Positions 41,297 to 50,556 of a stretch of 64,000 nt of DNA are shown one piece after another. Each line of letters starts with the position of its first letter. Position 1 is the first letter of the stretch. The translations under genes were made by a program, and so were the position numbers. The notes beneath the pieces were generated by a model. That model did no database searches. It was not told the DNA's origin and saw only the letters and a list, made by a program, of their open reading frames with translations. This DNA comes from an uncultured Alphaproteobacteria bacterium. GTDB lineage: Bacteria; Pseudomonadota; Alphaproteobacteria; GCA-2731375. The stretch covers positions 372,001-436,000 of the forward strand of contig CATOSZ010000005.1 in assembly GCA_951812805.1 (NCBI GenBank), in the 5' to 3' direction.

Positions 41297-41596
41297 ATGA
41301 CCATGCACAGCCCCGCTCATCCCGGTGAAATGATCCGCGAGGAAATCATCAACCCGCTCGACCTCGATGTGACGAAGGCGGCGTCCGTGTTGGGTGTGAC
41401 CCGTCCGGCCCTGTCGCGTTTGCTCAATGAGAGGGCGTCCCTGTCGCCGGAAATGGCCTTGCGCATCGAGAAGGCGTTCGGGCCAAAGGCCGACCACCTC
41501 ATGCGCATCCAGCTTGCCTATGACATGGCCCGCGCGCGCGAAAAGGCCGGACAGTTGGAGGTTTCGACCGAATACGCCGAGCGTGGGCCGGTGTGA
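41297..41596 (+). CDS. higA: HigA-family antitoxin (XRE HTH)
   Basis: A 99-residue protein opening HSPAHPGEMIREEIINPLDLDVTKAASVLGVTR, the standard HigA N-terminus, with the HTH at ~25-60 (ASVLGVTRPALSRLLNERAS) and FGPKADHLMRIQLAYDMARA after it. AAAGGAAAAC precedes the ATG. HigA proteins bind and neutralise HigB and repress the operon. Here the gene is full length while the toxin is frameshifted, so it may survive as a plain repressor or anti-addiction factor. Confidence 0.9.
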   Translation: MTMHSPAHPGEMIREEIINPLDLDVTKAASVLGVTRPALSRLLNERASLSPEMALRIEKAFGPKADHLMRIQLAYDMARAREKAGQLEVSTEYAERGPV

Positions 41597-41916
41597 TAAC
41601 GGTGAGTATGGAAATGACATCGTGAACAAGATCACTACAGACCGTTTTCCTTTAAAGATGCCACACAGCATATTGGGGTCACGTCTTGCTTTTTGCCTTC
41701 ATTAGCGCTCTCTAGGCAAAATGCAAGACTTGACCCCACAAAACGGCTGGACGTCAACGACCTTTCGGCCAAAGGTGCGTCGGTGTTGGGCAGGGTGACA
41801 CTCGCTCAATCTGACCGACGGCCTCGCCCGGCGCGACGACCACGGCCGCGAGGCCATGGATAGCGGGCGAAATACGGGCTAGGTTCCGCCGCGGACAACG
41901 GCGGAGGCGCGGGAAC
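41597..41916. other. 320-bp intergenic region without a gene
   Basis: Between higA and hyuA. The first part is AT-rich and holds the REP-like palindrome at 41674-41738. The rest (41739-41902) shows no convincing ORF or RNA gene on either strand. The hyuA ribosome-binding site GGCGGAGGCG is at its end. A promoter for hyuA should lie between 41740 and 41890, but no clear -35/-10 pair is visible. Confidence 0.6.
41674..41738. repeat. REP/MITE-like palindrome with 24-bp arms
   Basis: 41674-41697 (starting TGGGGTCACGTCTTGC) and 41715-41738 (ending GCAAGACTTGACCCCA) are inverted repeats with two mismatches around a 17-nt loop. GGGTCAAGTCTTGC-type palindromes are familiar from scattered environmental bacterial genomes, often linked to small transposase genes; none is seen here. 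It lies in the same accessory pocket as the broken higBA module. Confidence 0.75.
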
Positions 41917-43920
41917 ATGGCCCAGAATTGGCGGGTCGGCATCGATATCGGCGGCACCTTCACGGACGTGGTGGCGCTCGACGGCGAAAGCGGGACGCTG
42001 CGGAGCGCCAAGGTGCCGAGCCGGCCCGACGCGCCGGTGGCGGCGATCCGGGAGGCACTCGCGGCCGTCGGCCTCGGGCTCGACGATGTCGCCGACCTGA
42101 TCCACGGTACCACGCGGGTGACCAACGCCATCGTCGAGGATCGCCTGCCCCCGGTCGCGCTGATCCAGACCGAGGGCTTCACCGATACCCTCGACATCGG
42201 CCGGCAGAGCCGGCGCGAGCTCTACCGCATGGACAGCCTGCCGAAATTGCCCTCGCTAATTCCAGCCGCGCGGCGCGTGCCACTTGCCGAACGGCTCGAC
42301 CATCGGGGTGAGGTCCTGCGGGACCTGACGGACGAGGAGATCGAACGGGCGGTCGACGCGGTCCGCGCGACCGGCGCGGAGGCCGTCGCCGTCTCGCTGC
42401 TGCACAGCTATGCCAACCCGGCGCATGAAATCCGCGTCGGCGCGCGTTTGGCGGCCGTCGCACCGCATGTCTCGCTGTCGCACCGCGTGAACCCCGAGGC
42501 GCGGGAGTTCGAGCGCACGGCGGCCACCGCCCTCAACGCCGCGGTCATGCCGATCACCGTCGACTACATGGCGGAGCTGGAGCGCGAGGTTCCGCTCGGC
42601 GACCGGCTGCACATCTTTCATTCGGCGGGCGGCATGGCCTCGCCCGAGGCGGTGCGCGAGCGGCCGCTGATCATGGCGCTGTCCGGCCCGGCGGCGGGCG
42701 TCGCGGCGGCGGCGCGGGCCGGTCGCGAGCTGAACCGGCCCGCAGTCCTCAGTTTCGACATGGGCGGGACGACGACCGACGTCTGCCTGATCCGCGGCGG
42801 CCGGGCGGAGGTGAGCGACGACCGCGCCATCGCCGGCCGGCCGTTGCGCCAGCCCATGGTCAACGTCCATTCGATCGGCGCCGGCGGCGGCTCCATCGTC
42901 AGCCTGGGCGCCGGCGGCCTTTCCGTGGGGCCGGAGAGTGCGGGTGCCGATCCGGGGCCGGCCTGCTACGGCCAGGGCGGGACCCGGCCGACGGTCACGG
43001 ACGCCAATCTGCTGCTGGGCTATCTCGACGCGGACCGCCGCCTCGGCGACAGCATCCGCCTGGACCCCGACCTCGCCCGCGCCGCGCTCGAACCCCTGTC
43101 CGCGGCGCTGGGCGTCGACGTCGTCCGGTGCGCGCTGGGTGTCCTGCGGGTCGCCGACGCGACGATGGCCCGGGCGCTGCGCCGGGTGACGGTCGAGCGG
43201 GGCATCGACGGCCGCCAGGCCAGCCTGCTGGCTTTCGGCGGCGCCGGGCCGATGCACGCTGCGGGGCTGGCACGGGAGTTCGGCGTCTCCCAGGTCATCG
43301 TGCCCGCGGTCTCCAGCGGCTTTTCCGCGCTCGGCTGCCTGGTCGCCGACGTCAGCCACAGCCAGCAGCGCACCGTGCGCATGACGCGGGGCACCTGGGA
43401 CGCCGCCCGCTTCGAGGCGATCCGGGCAGAACTGGCCGAACCGCTCCGCACGCCGCTGGAAGCCCGCGACCTCGGCCCCCGCATCGTCACCGAGAACATC
43501 GCGCTGATGCGCTATGCGGCGCAGAACTACACGGTCGAGGTGGCCTTCACGGCGCCGGCCGAAGCGGACCGGCTGGAAGCCGACTTCCACCGTGCGCACG
43601 AAGCGCTCTACGGCTTCGCCACGGACGAGGAATGGATCGTGCAGGGCGTCCGGGTGCAGGTCTCCGTGCCCTCGGAGATCGCGATGCCCGAGCCCGCGAG
43701 CGGCCACGAGAATGTCCCGCGCACCCGGGGAAGCTGCTGGTTCGCCCCCGACGCGCCGGTCGAGACGCCGCGCTTCGAGCGCGACGGCCTGGTGCACGGC
43801 GAAACCCTGGCGGGGCCGGCGATCGTGGAAGACGCGCTGTCGACCATCGTCGTGCCGCCCGGCTGGCATTGCCGACCCGACGCGCTCGGCAACCTGTTCC
43901 TGGAGGAGGCGACGTCATGA
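41917..43920 (+). CDS. hyuA: hydantoinase/oxoprolinase A-type subunit (ATP-dependent)
   Basis: A 667-residue protein of the N-methylhydantoinase A/5-oxoprolinase A/acetophenone-carboxylase family. VGIDIGGTFTDVVALDG (~5-21) and SFDMGGTTTDVCLIRGG (~282) are the two ATP-binding signatures of the actin-like fold, and LIHGTTRVTNAI precedes the central domain. The stop overlaps the start of the B subunit by 4 nt (ATGA). The complex hydrolyses cyclic amides or carboxylates a ketone with ATP; the substrate is not readable. Confidence 0.9.
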   Translation: MAQNWRVGIDIGGTFTDVVALDGESGTLRSAKVPSRPDAPVAAIREALAAVGLGLDDVADLIHGTTRVTNAIVEDRLPPVALIQTEGFTDTLDIGRQSRRELYRMDSLPKLPSLIPAARRVPLAERLDHRGEVLRDLTDEEIERAVDAVRATGAEAVAVSLLHSYANPAHEIRVGARLAAVAPHVSLSHRVNPEAREFERTAATALNAAVMPITVDYMAELEREVPLGDRLHIFHSAGGMASPEAVRERPLIMALSGPAAGVAAAARAGRELNRPAVLSFDMGGTTTDVCLIRGGRAEVSDDRAIAGRPLRQPMVNVHSIGAGGGSIVSLGAGGLSVGPESAGADPGPACYGQGGTRPTVTDANLLLGYLDADRRLGDSIRLDPDLARAALEPLSAALGVDVVRCALGVLRVADATMARALRRVTVERGIDGRQASLLAFGGAGPMHAAGLAREFGVSQVIVPAVSSGFSALGCLVADVSHSQQRTVRMTRGTWDAARFEAIRAELAEPLRTPLEARDLGPRIVTENIALMRYAAQNYTVEVAFTAPAEADRLEADFHRAHEALYGFATDEEWIVQGVRVQVSVPSEIAMPEPASGHENVPRTRGSCWFAPDAPVETPRFERDGLVHGETLAGPAIVEDALSTIVVPPGWHCRPDALGNLFLEEATS

Positions 43921-45515
43921 CCGGAATCGATCCCTTCACGGTCGAGGTGATCCGCCACGGCCTGACGGCGGCGGCGGAGGAAATCACGCTCACGGTCATG
44001 CGGTCCGCCCGCTCACCGCTGCTGCGGGAAGCGGGCGACATGTCCTCTGCCCTGACCGATCATGCCGGCGAGCTGATCGCGCAGGGCCACGACATTCCCA
44101 TTCACCTGGGCGTCATGGCGCAAACGGTGAAGGCGTTCCTGACCCTCGTTGCGCCCGAACGCCTCTCGCCGGGCGACGTCTGGTTCCTCAACTTGCCGGA
44201 GGTCGGCGGCAACCACCTGCCGGACGTCAAGGCGATCCGGCCGATCTTTCTCGACGGCCGGCTATTCGCCTTCGCCGTCAGCCTCGCCCACTGGCCGGAT
44301 ATCGGCGGTGCGATGCCCGGCAGCTATTTCGCCGAGGCGCGCGACGCCATTCAGGAAGGCTTGCGGATCCCGCCGCTGCGCCTTTTCACCGGCGACGGCC
44401 CGGACCGGGAGAAGCTGGAGTTCCTGCTGGCCAACGTGCGCTCGGCGGACGAGCGCGAGGGCGACATCCAGGCGCAGGTCGCCGGCACCCGGGCAGCGGA
44501 GGCGCGCCTGCTGGAACTGGCGGCCGAGCACGGCGGCGCCACCTTGATGGACGCGGTCGCCCGCCTGCACGACCTCTCCGAGGCCGCCATGCGCGAGGCG
44601 ATCCGCAATCTCCCCGACGGGCGGTATGCGGGTGAAGACTTCGTCGACGATGGTGGCCCCGGGGGCAGCCCTGGGGGCGGCCCGGCCGGCATCCGGGTCG
44701 ATATCGAGATCGAGGGCGACACGGCGGTATTCGATTTCGCGCGCACCGACGACAAGGTGGACAACTACCTGAACACCACGCCCTACGTCGCCTCGGCCGC
44801 CGTCTTCTATGCCATCAAGGCCATCGCCGGGCCGGAGATCCAGCCGAACGGCGGCTGCTATCGCCCGCTGACCATCCGCACGCGTCCGGGCTCCCTGCTC
44901 GATCCCGGACCGGACACGCCGGTGGTCGGCGGCAACCACGAAACCTCGCAGCGCATCGTCGATGCCATCATCCGCGCCTTCGAGACCACGCTGCCCGAGC
45001 GCCTGAGCGCCGGCGGCCCCACCACCGCCGGCGGCGTCATCATCGGCGGTCGCGGCGAGGATGGGCGCTACCGGGTCTTCTTCGAGCTGCACGGCGGTGG
45101 CGAGGGTGCCCGGGCGGAGCGCGACGGTATGCCCTGCGTCCGGGTCCATCTGGTGAACACGGCAAACACGCCGGCCGAGATCGTCGAGGCGGAATACCCG
45201 ATCAGGGTCGAGCGGCAGGCCCTGCGGGAAGGCTCCGGCGGCGCCGGCCGGCACCGCGGCGGCGACGGCCTGGTACGCGAGTACCGCATGCTGGTACCCG
45301 ACATGACCGTCACCACCGTCTTCGAGCGGCGTGTCGTACCGCCCTATGGCCTGCTCGGCGGTGAGCCAGGCGAAACGTTCCGGGTTTCCCTCTGCCACGA
45401 TGACGGCCGCCGGGAAGAACTCGCCGGGAAGGCCAATGTTCGCATCGGCCGTGGTGATCGCATCCTTGTCGAATCCTGTGGCGGCGGCGGATATGGCGCA
45501 CCCGACGGATCATGA
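43917..45515 (+). CDS. hyuB: hydantoinase B/oxoprolinase-family subunit
   Basis: A 532-residue partner of HyuA. DPFTVEVIRHGLTAAAEEI is the typical opening, AGDMSSALTDHAGELIAQGHDIPIHLG and GPTTAGGVIIGG the catalytic-region motifs, and LVESCGGGGYGAP the usual C-terminus. A glycine-rich stretch GGPGGSPGGGPAG near residue 243 is a short local expansion. The ORF-track start at 43128 is an out-of-frame extension through hyuA; ATG 43917 is real. Confidence 0.9.
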   Translation: MTGIDPFTVEVIRHGLTAAAEEITLTVMRSARSPLLREAGDMSSALTDHAGELIAQGHDIPIHLGVMAQTVKAFLTLVAPERLSPGDVWFLNLPEVGGNHLPDVKAIRPIFLDGRLFAFAVSLAHWPDIGGAMPGSYFAEARDAIQEGLRIPPLRLFTGDGPDREKLEFLLANVRSADEREGDIQAQVAGTRAAEARLLELAAEHGGATLMDAVARLHDLSEAAMREAIRNLPDGRYAGEDFVDDGGPGGSPGGGPAGIRVDIEIEGDTAVFDFARTDDKVDNYLNTTPYVASAAVFYAIKAIAGPEIQPNGGCYRPLTIRTRPGSLLDPGPDTPVVGGNHETSQRIVDAIIRAFETTLPERLSAGGPTTAGGVIIGGRGEDGRYRVFFELHGGGEGARAERDGMPCVRVHLVNTANTPAEIVEAEYPIRVERQALREGSGGAGRHRGGDGLVREYRMLVPDMTVTTVFERRVVPPYGLLGGEPGETFRVSLCHDDGRREELAGKANVRIGRGDRILVESCGGGGYGAPDGS

Positions 45516-45868
45516 GGAGCGCGGAATCAAACAAAGCGAAAGGGCCGTCGCAATGCGCTATTATTTACACGCGTATCGTGCGCACGCCGATACTTAAACC
45601 CTCCGGAAAGAAGAAAGCAACATAAGTTCAATAGCTTACGACTTCGTGTCGATCGTGCCACCGTCGAGGTCTCTTGACTTGACGTTACTCCCCCACACAT
45701 TATGGGTTGTGCCTTGATTCGCCGTGTTTCGAACACCAGGGCATTCCTAAATTCCGGGTGGCATGAAACGATCGCCGGGAAAACAAACCAGGCTCTGGAC
45801 AGAGAACCACTGTTTGGATCCCTGCTGCTGCTGACGTGGTCATGGTTCACCAGTCGGGGGAACCCCCA
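45516..45868. other. 353-bp intergenic region, AT-richer, with a half-copy of the 33206 palindrome
   Basis: No coding region is supported on either strand. 45588-45603 matches the arm core of the palindrome at 33206 in 15 of 16 positions, and GTATCG/CGATAC around it form a short inverted repeat. A weak promoter, TTGACT (45674-45679) with CATTAT 18 nt later, could drive the Flp pilin gene. GGGGGAACCCCC right before the pilin ATG can form a small hairpin. Confidence 0.5.
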
Positions 45869-46093
45869 ATGTTTCATGTTCAAGACGTGTTGATGGGATT
45901 CGGCGCGTGTGTTCGGCGTCATCTGGCTTTCCTGGCCCGTGACGAACGCGGTGCCACGGCAGTTGAATATGGTTTGCTGCTGGCCGGCGTCGGCTTGCTG
46001 ATCCTGGTCGCCGTGTTCGAGTTGGGCGACGAGCTCGACAGCATGTTCACACACGTTCGCACGACCTTCACCGAGGCGAACAGCGGTAGCTGA
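45869..46093 (+). CDS. flp: Flp-family type IVb pilin
   Basis: A 74-residue prepilin. FLARDERGATAVEYGLLLAGVGLLILVAV contains the Flp signature: prepilin peptidase cleavage after Gly in ERG|ATAVEY, with the conserved Glu-Tyr at +5/+6, and a ~20-residue hydrophobic helix. ATG 45869 or 45893 could start the leader. No tad/cpa assembly genes or prepilin peptidase are in the window, so it relies on a system encoded elsewhere. A strong hairpin follows at 46118. Confidence 0.82.
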   Translation: MFHVQDVLMGFGACVRRHLAFLARDERGATAVEYGLLLAGVGLLILVAVFELGDELDSMFTHVRTTFTEANSGS

Positions 46094-46117
46094 TCGCCGA
46101 CGGTGTCGCGAGTTACG

Positions 46118-46146
46118 ACGGCGCCCGCTCACCAAGCGGGCGCCGT
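46118..46146 (+). terminator. 11-bp GC-rich hairpin after flp
   Basis: ACGGCGCCCGC (46118-46128) pairs perfectly with GCGGGCGCCGT (46136-46146) around a 7-nt loop, 24 bp past the flp stop. Only a two-T tail follows, so it is an imperfect intrinsic terminator or a transcript-stabilising stem for the abundant pilin mRNA. Confidence 0.65.
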
Positions 46147-46195
46147 TGGCGTTCGTGGGCTAGAATTTCACGACAGGATGCGGAGGTGCGAACTG

Positions 46196-47068
46196 ATGAC
46201 GTCGTGCATTACACCGATGGCGGGCAGTTTCGCTGCCGAGGTACAAGGTCTGCGGCTCGACGGCGGGCTGGCGGCGGCGGATTTCGACGCCTTGCGCGCC
46301 GGCCTCGACCGACATGGTCTGCTGATCCTGCGGGGCCAACTGTTGGACGAGCCGACGCTGCTCGCCTTCGCCAAGGGCTTTGGCGAGCCGGATCACATCG
46401 TGCGTGACGATTGGGCCAGCCGCCAGTGCCCGGAGATCACCTACATCACCAACCTCCGCGGTGCCGACGGTGCGCCGCTCGGCGGGCTCGGCAGCGGTGA
46501 AATCGATTGGCATTCCGATCAGTCCTACATGCCGGCGCCGGCGACGGGATCCTTCCTCTACGGCGTCGAAATCCCACCGGACGGAACGCCGACCTATTTC
46601 GCCAATCTCTATCTCGCCCACGAGGCCCTGCCGGAGACGACGCGGGCCCGGATCGAAGGGCTGAGCGTGATCTACAGCTACGCCAAGCGGGTCTCCACCT
46701 ACGAAGGCGAACAGCCGAGCCCGGAGGAAATCCGCAAGATGGCGCCCGAGGTCCGCCACCCGCTGGTGCATATCCATCCGACGACCGGTCGTCGCGCGCT
46801 CTATCTCGATCCCACCACGGCGCTCGCGGTCGAGGGGCTGGCCGCGAACGAGAGCACCGGGCTGCTGGCCGAACTGGCGGCCCATGCGGTCCAGCCCGCC
46901 TTCGTCCATGCCCATGAATGGCGGATGGGCGACCTCGTCGTCTGGGACAACGCGGTGATGCTGCACCGGCGCGATCCCTTCGATGCCGACGCCAACCGTC
47001 TGCTGAAGCGCGCCACGGTCCGCATGCCCGCGAACCGGCATATACAGCCGACCGGCAGTTACGTCTGA
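46196..47068 (+). CDS. TauD/TfdA-family 2-oxoglutarate dioxygenase
   Basis: A 290-residue Fe(II)/2OG oxygenase. The HxD ligands are in IDWHSDQSYMPAPATGSFLYG (~102-104) and the distal His in WDNAVMLHRRDPFDAD, with a following Arg for 2OG. ATG 46196 follows CGGAGGTGCG and is preferred to 46103. Relatives hydroxylate taurine, 2,4-D or other small acids. It converges on an amidohydrolase; the two could act on the same compound. Confidence 0.87.
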   Translation: MTSCITPMAGSFAAEVQGLRLDGGLAAADFDALRAGLDRHGLLILRGQLLDEPTLLAFAKGFGEPDHIVRDDWASRQCPEITYITNLRGADGAPLGGLGSGEIDWHSDQSYMPAPATGSFLYGVEIPPDGTPTYFANLYLAHEALPETTRARIEGLSVIYSYAKRVSTYEGEQPSPEEIRKMAPEVRHPLVHIHPTTGRRALYLDPTTALAVEGLAANESTGLLAELAAHAVQPAFVHAHEWRMGDLVVWDNAVMLHRRDPFDADANRLLKRATVRMPANRHIQPTGSYV

Positions 47069-47078
47069 GCGTACGGAT

Positions 47079-48434
47079 TTAACGCGCGATCACGTCGCCG
47101 TAGCGCGCGACGAAACGACCCCAGGCTTCCTGCGCCGCACTCTCGGCATCGTCCAGCAGCCGCACCTCTTCGGCATTCGTCAGACGACCGCCGTCGACGA
47201 CGACCGCACCGTCGACCAGCACCGTCTCCACGTCGCTGGCGTGGCCGTGATAGACGAGGTTGGCCACCGGATCGAGCATCGGGCGCAGACCGAAGCGATT
47301 GAAGTCGATCACCTGCAGGTCTGCCCGCTTGCCGATCTCCAGACTGCCGAGATCGGCCTCCCGGCCCAGCACCCACGCGCCATCGATGGTCGCCAGGCGC
47401 AGGGCCTGCGGCGCCGGCAGCGCCAGAGGATCGCCGGTCTTCACCCGGGCCATCAGGATCGCCGAGCGCAAGACCTCGTAGTGGTCGGCGAACATGCCGT
47501 CGATGCCGAGGCCGACCCGAATGCCGCGGCGCATATAATCCAGGATCGGCGCGATTTTTCCGCGTGCCGCGTTGATCATCGGGCAATGGGTCACACAGGC
47601 CCCGGCATGCGCAAGCGTCCCCGCCGCGGCCTCGTCCATCACGTAGCAATGCGCCAGGATGGTATCGCCCGCCACCAGGCCGTTGGCCTGGAGGTAATCG
47701 GTCGGGCTGGTGCCGTGCAGGCGCTGGATGATCTCGACCTCCGCCTCACCCCAGCCGAGGTGCGTCGCCAGCAACAGGCCCAGACGATCGGCCTCGCGCC
47801 GGCAGGCCCGCAGCATCTCGGGCGAGGTGAAGATGGTCATGTTGGGCGCCATCATGACGTTGATGCGGTTATCGGCCGCGCCGTGCCAGGTCTCGGCGAA
47901 CTCGACCGCCTGCGCCAGCTGCGTTTCGCGAAGCGCGGCGTCGTAGCGGAACTCGCCGGCCCGCGCGCCTTCGGGCTCGACGTCCTGGATCATGACGCCG
48001 ATCCAGCTGCGGCTGCCGAGCTGGTCGACGAAGGGGGCGAAGACGTCCGCGTCCTCCTCCGTCTCCACCGTCGTCGTCACCCCGCCGCGCAAGGCTTCCG
48101 CGTAGCTGAGAGAACCGATCGCCAGCCGCTCGGCCCGCGTCGCGACATCGCCCATGGGCAGGTACATGCCGAGCACGCAATCGAGGCTGGCGTCCTCCGC
48201 CCGGCCCCGGAACATCGTGTAGCCGAGATGGTTGTGGGTGCTGATAAAGCCGGGCGCGACGACTTTGTCCCGGCCCTCGATGATACGCGACGGTGTCGGT
48301 CGGCGGGCCGCGACCTCGGCACTCGGTCCGATATCGACGATGCGATTTCCCTCGACGTAGACCGCCGCATCCCGCAGCACTGTATCGTCGGCATCGACGG
48401 TCAGCACCGTCGCATCGCGGATCATGATTCCCAT
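47079..48434 (-). CDS. amidohydrolase-family deaminase (ATZ/TRZ, SsnA-like)
   Basis: A 451-residue metal-dependent hydrolase. FISTHNHLGYTMFRG carries the HxH metal ligands (~63-65), LATHLGWGEAEVE the next His, ILAHCYVMDEAA another and GLGIDGM the terminal Asp. This is the chlorohydrolase/guanine- and cytosine-deaminase-like group acting on C-N bonds of heterocycles. ATG 48434 follows GGGGAGGGGC. It is divergent from the flavoprotein gene at 48507, with a ~70-bp shared promoter region. Confidence 0.86.
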   Translation of the reverse strand: MGIMIRDATVLTVDADDTVLRDAAVYVEGNRIVDIGPSAEVAARRPTPSRIIEGRDKVVAPGFISTHNHLGYTMFRGRAEDASLDCVLGMYLPMGDVATRAERLAIGSLSYAEALRGGVTTTVETEEDADVFAPFVDQLGSRSWIGVMIQDVEPEGARAGEFRYDAALRETQLAQAVEFAETWHGAADNRINVMMAPNMTIFTSPEMLRACRREADRLGLLLATHLGWGEAEVEIIQRLHGTSPTDYLQANGLVAGDTILAHCYVMDEAAAGTLAHAGACVTHCPMINAARGKIAPILDYMRRGIRVGLGIDGMFADHYEVLRSAILMARVKTGDPLALPAPQALRLATIDGAWVLGREADLGSLEIGKRADLQVIDFNRFGLRPMLDPVANLVYHGHASDVETVLVDGAVVVDGGRLTNAEEVRLLDDAESAAQEAWGRFVARYGDVIAR

Positions 48435-48506
48435 AAGCCCCTCCCCGCCTCTAAGATCACGAGCCTAGGCGCCCGGCACCGTCCGGGTCCAGCGCGGAGT
48501 CGCCCG

Positions 48507-50477
48507 ATGACCGAGGTCTTCCCCCATCTCTTCTCGCCCCTGAAGGTCGGTACCTACACCTTGAAGAACCGCGTGATGAACACGGGCCACGCGGCACACT
48601 TCCAGACCGGCGACGGCCTGCCGACGGAACGCTATGTCGACTATGTGCGCGAACGCGCCCGCGGCGGGGCCGGCATCATCGTCACCGGACATACCGTGCC
48701 GCACTATGACGGCGACGCCTCGCTTTCGCTCGCCAACTTCGACGAACGCATCACCGAGGTCTACCGCCGCTTCGCCGAGGCGACGCACGCCCACGACGTG
48801 CCGATCCTGGCGCAGATGGGCCATCGCGGCCGCCGCGTCTCCGATACCACCGCCTGGCTGCAACGCCCGAGCCTGGCGCCCTCGGCGATTCCCGCACCGG
48901 ACTTCTCCGTGCCCATGCTGATGCCGCGCGCCATGACCACGGGCGAGGTCGAGGCGATCGTCGAGAGCTTCGCCCAGGCGACCGACCGTGTCGTCCGCGG
49001 CGAGATGGACGGTGTCGAACTTTCGATCGGCATGGACTATCTCTTCACCAACTTCCTCAACCCCGAGGCCAACCGGCGCGACGACAAGTACGGCGGCGCG
49101 ACGCTCGGCGAACGGATGACCTTCCTCGACGACGTGCTCGACGTGGTGCGCGCGGGCCTCGGCCCCGACCGCCTGCTCGGCATTCGTTTCTATGACGATC
49201 TCGAGGCGTTCTCGCTAGGCCTCGACGACTATCGCGACGTCGCCCGGTTGCTCGAGGCCGGCGGCAAGGTCGACTACTTCAACATGTGGCAAGGCCTGGT
49301 GCCGAGCCCGCGGAGCGGGCGCGACCACTGGCCGGCGCACTACCGCCCGCCCGGTGCCTTCCGCCACCTGCCGGCGGGCCTGAAGGCCGTGGTTTCACTG
49401 CCCGTCGTCGGCACCGGCCGGATCGACTCGCCCGGCCTGGCGGAGGATTTCGTCGCTTCCGGCAGCGCCGACATCGTCGGCCTCGCCCGCGCCCTCATTG
49501 CCGACGCCCATTGGCCGAACAAGGCGCAGGGCGGCCGGGCGGAGGATATCCGCACCTGCATCGCCTGTACCCAGAGCTGCGTCGGCCACATCTATGTCGG
49601 CATGGGCGTCGGCTGCATCTACAACCCCGTCACCGGGCGGGAACGGGAATGGGCCGAGCTGCCACGCGCGGCGGCGGCCAAGAAGGTCGTCATCGTCGGT
49701 GGCGGCCCGGCGGGCATGGAATGCGCCCGCGTCGCGGCCGAACGCGGCCACCGGGTCGTGCTGTTCGAGGCGGCACGGCGCCTCGGCGGCCAGGTGGCCC
49801 TCATCACGCAGATGCCGGAGCGGCAGAACTTCGAGGAGATCATCCTGTTCTTCGAGCGCCAGCTGGCGAAGCTCGGCGTCGAACTGCGCCTCGCCACGAC
49901 CGCCGACAAGGACTCGATCCTCGCCGAGGCGCCGGACGCCGTCGTCGTCGCGACCGGCAGCCAGGCCTTCCGCCCCGCGATCCTCGGCACCGAGCAACGC
50001 CACGTGCTCACCGCGCGCGACGTCCTGCAGGGCAACGCCGAGATCGGCGAGCGCGTGCTCGTCGTCGACACCCTCGGCCGCGCCGAGGCGCCCGGTGTCG
50101 CCGAATATCTGGCCGACGAGGGCAAGGCGGTCGAGATCGTCACCGGGCTCGAGTATGTCGGCCGCGACATGCCGGCACCGGCCTGGCATCACCAGTTCGA
50201 ACGGTTGCTCGAGAAAGGCGTGAAAATGACCCCGTTCACCGGCGTGTGGGAGGTCAACGCCGACAGCGTCGACGTCTACAACGTGGTCAGCCAACAGCCG
50301 GGCGAGATCGAGGATATCGACACCGTCGTCCTGGCCTCGGGCGGCGCGGCGGAGGACGGGCTGTTTCACGCGCTGCAGGGGGCTGGACCGGCGATCCATC
50401 TGGCCGGCGACGGCTATCAGCCGCGCGATATCGAGATGGCGGTAATCGACGGCCATCGCATCGCGCGCGAGATCTGA
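48507..50477 (+). CDS. FMN/4Fe-4S/FAD oxidoreductase (2,4-dienoyl-CoA reductase/trimethylamine dehydrogenase-like)
   Basis: A 656-residue fusion. The N-terminal old-yellow-enzyme TIM barrel (~1-360) has LFSPLKVGTYTLKNRVMN and MDGVELSIGMDYLFTNFL. The cluster ligands are in CIACTQSCVGHIYVGMGVGC. A C-terminal FAD/NAD domain begins VVIVGGGPAGMECARVAAERG (~393). In place of the usual HGAHGYL the barrel has SIGMDYLFTNF, closer to N-methylproline demethylase/dimethylamine dehydrogenase relatives. ATG 48507 is used; the 1078-aa track ORF is an extension. The next gene is an aminotransferase, consistent with amine catabolism. Confidence 0.87.
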   Translation: MTEVFPHLFSPLKVGTYTLKNRVMNTGHAAHFQTGDGLPTERYVDYVRERARGGAGIIVTGHTVPHYDGDASLSLANFDERITEVYRRFAEATHAHDVPILAQMGHRGRRVSDTTAWLQRPSLAPSAIPAPDFSVPMLMPRAMTTGEVEAIVESFAQATDRVVRGEMDGVELSIGMDYLFTNFLNPEANRRDDKYGGATLGERMTFLDDVLDVVRAGLGPDRLLGIRFYDDLEAFSLGLDDYRDVARLLEAGGKVDYFNMWQGLVPSPRSGRDHWPAHYRPPGAFRHLPAGLKAVVSLPVVGTGRIDSPGLAEDFVASGSADIVGLARALIADAHWPNKAQGGRAEDIRTCIACTQSCVGHIYVGMGVGCIYNPVTGREREWAELPRAAAAKKVVIVGGGPAGMECARVAAERGHRVVLFEAARRLGGQVALITQMPERQNFEEIILFFERQLAKLGVELRLATTADKDSILAEAPDAVVVATGSQAFRPAILGTEQRHVLTARDVLQGNAEIGERVLVVDTLGRAEAPGVAEYLADEGKAVEIVTGLEYVGRDMPAPAWHHQFERLLEKGVKMTPFTGVWEVNADSVDVYNVVSQQPGEIEDIDTVVLASGGAAEDGLFHALQGAGPAIHLAGDGYQPRDIEMAVIDGHRIAREI

Positions 50478-50556
50478 GTGGGGCAAGCGACATTCCGGGT
50501 TGTCTCCTGCGGAAATGTCGGCAATCTAGGCAAGGCAATTGGAGGAGGGACAGGAC

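Noticed and set aside
47241-48506. N-terminal half of the 1078-aa plus-strand ORF
   Set aside because: Only the part from 48507 is a real protein; the extension is antisense to the amidohydrolase.
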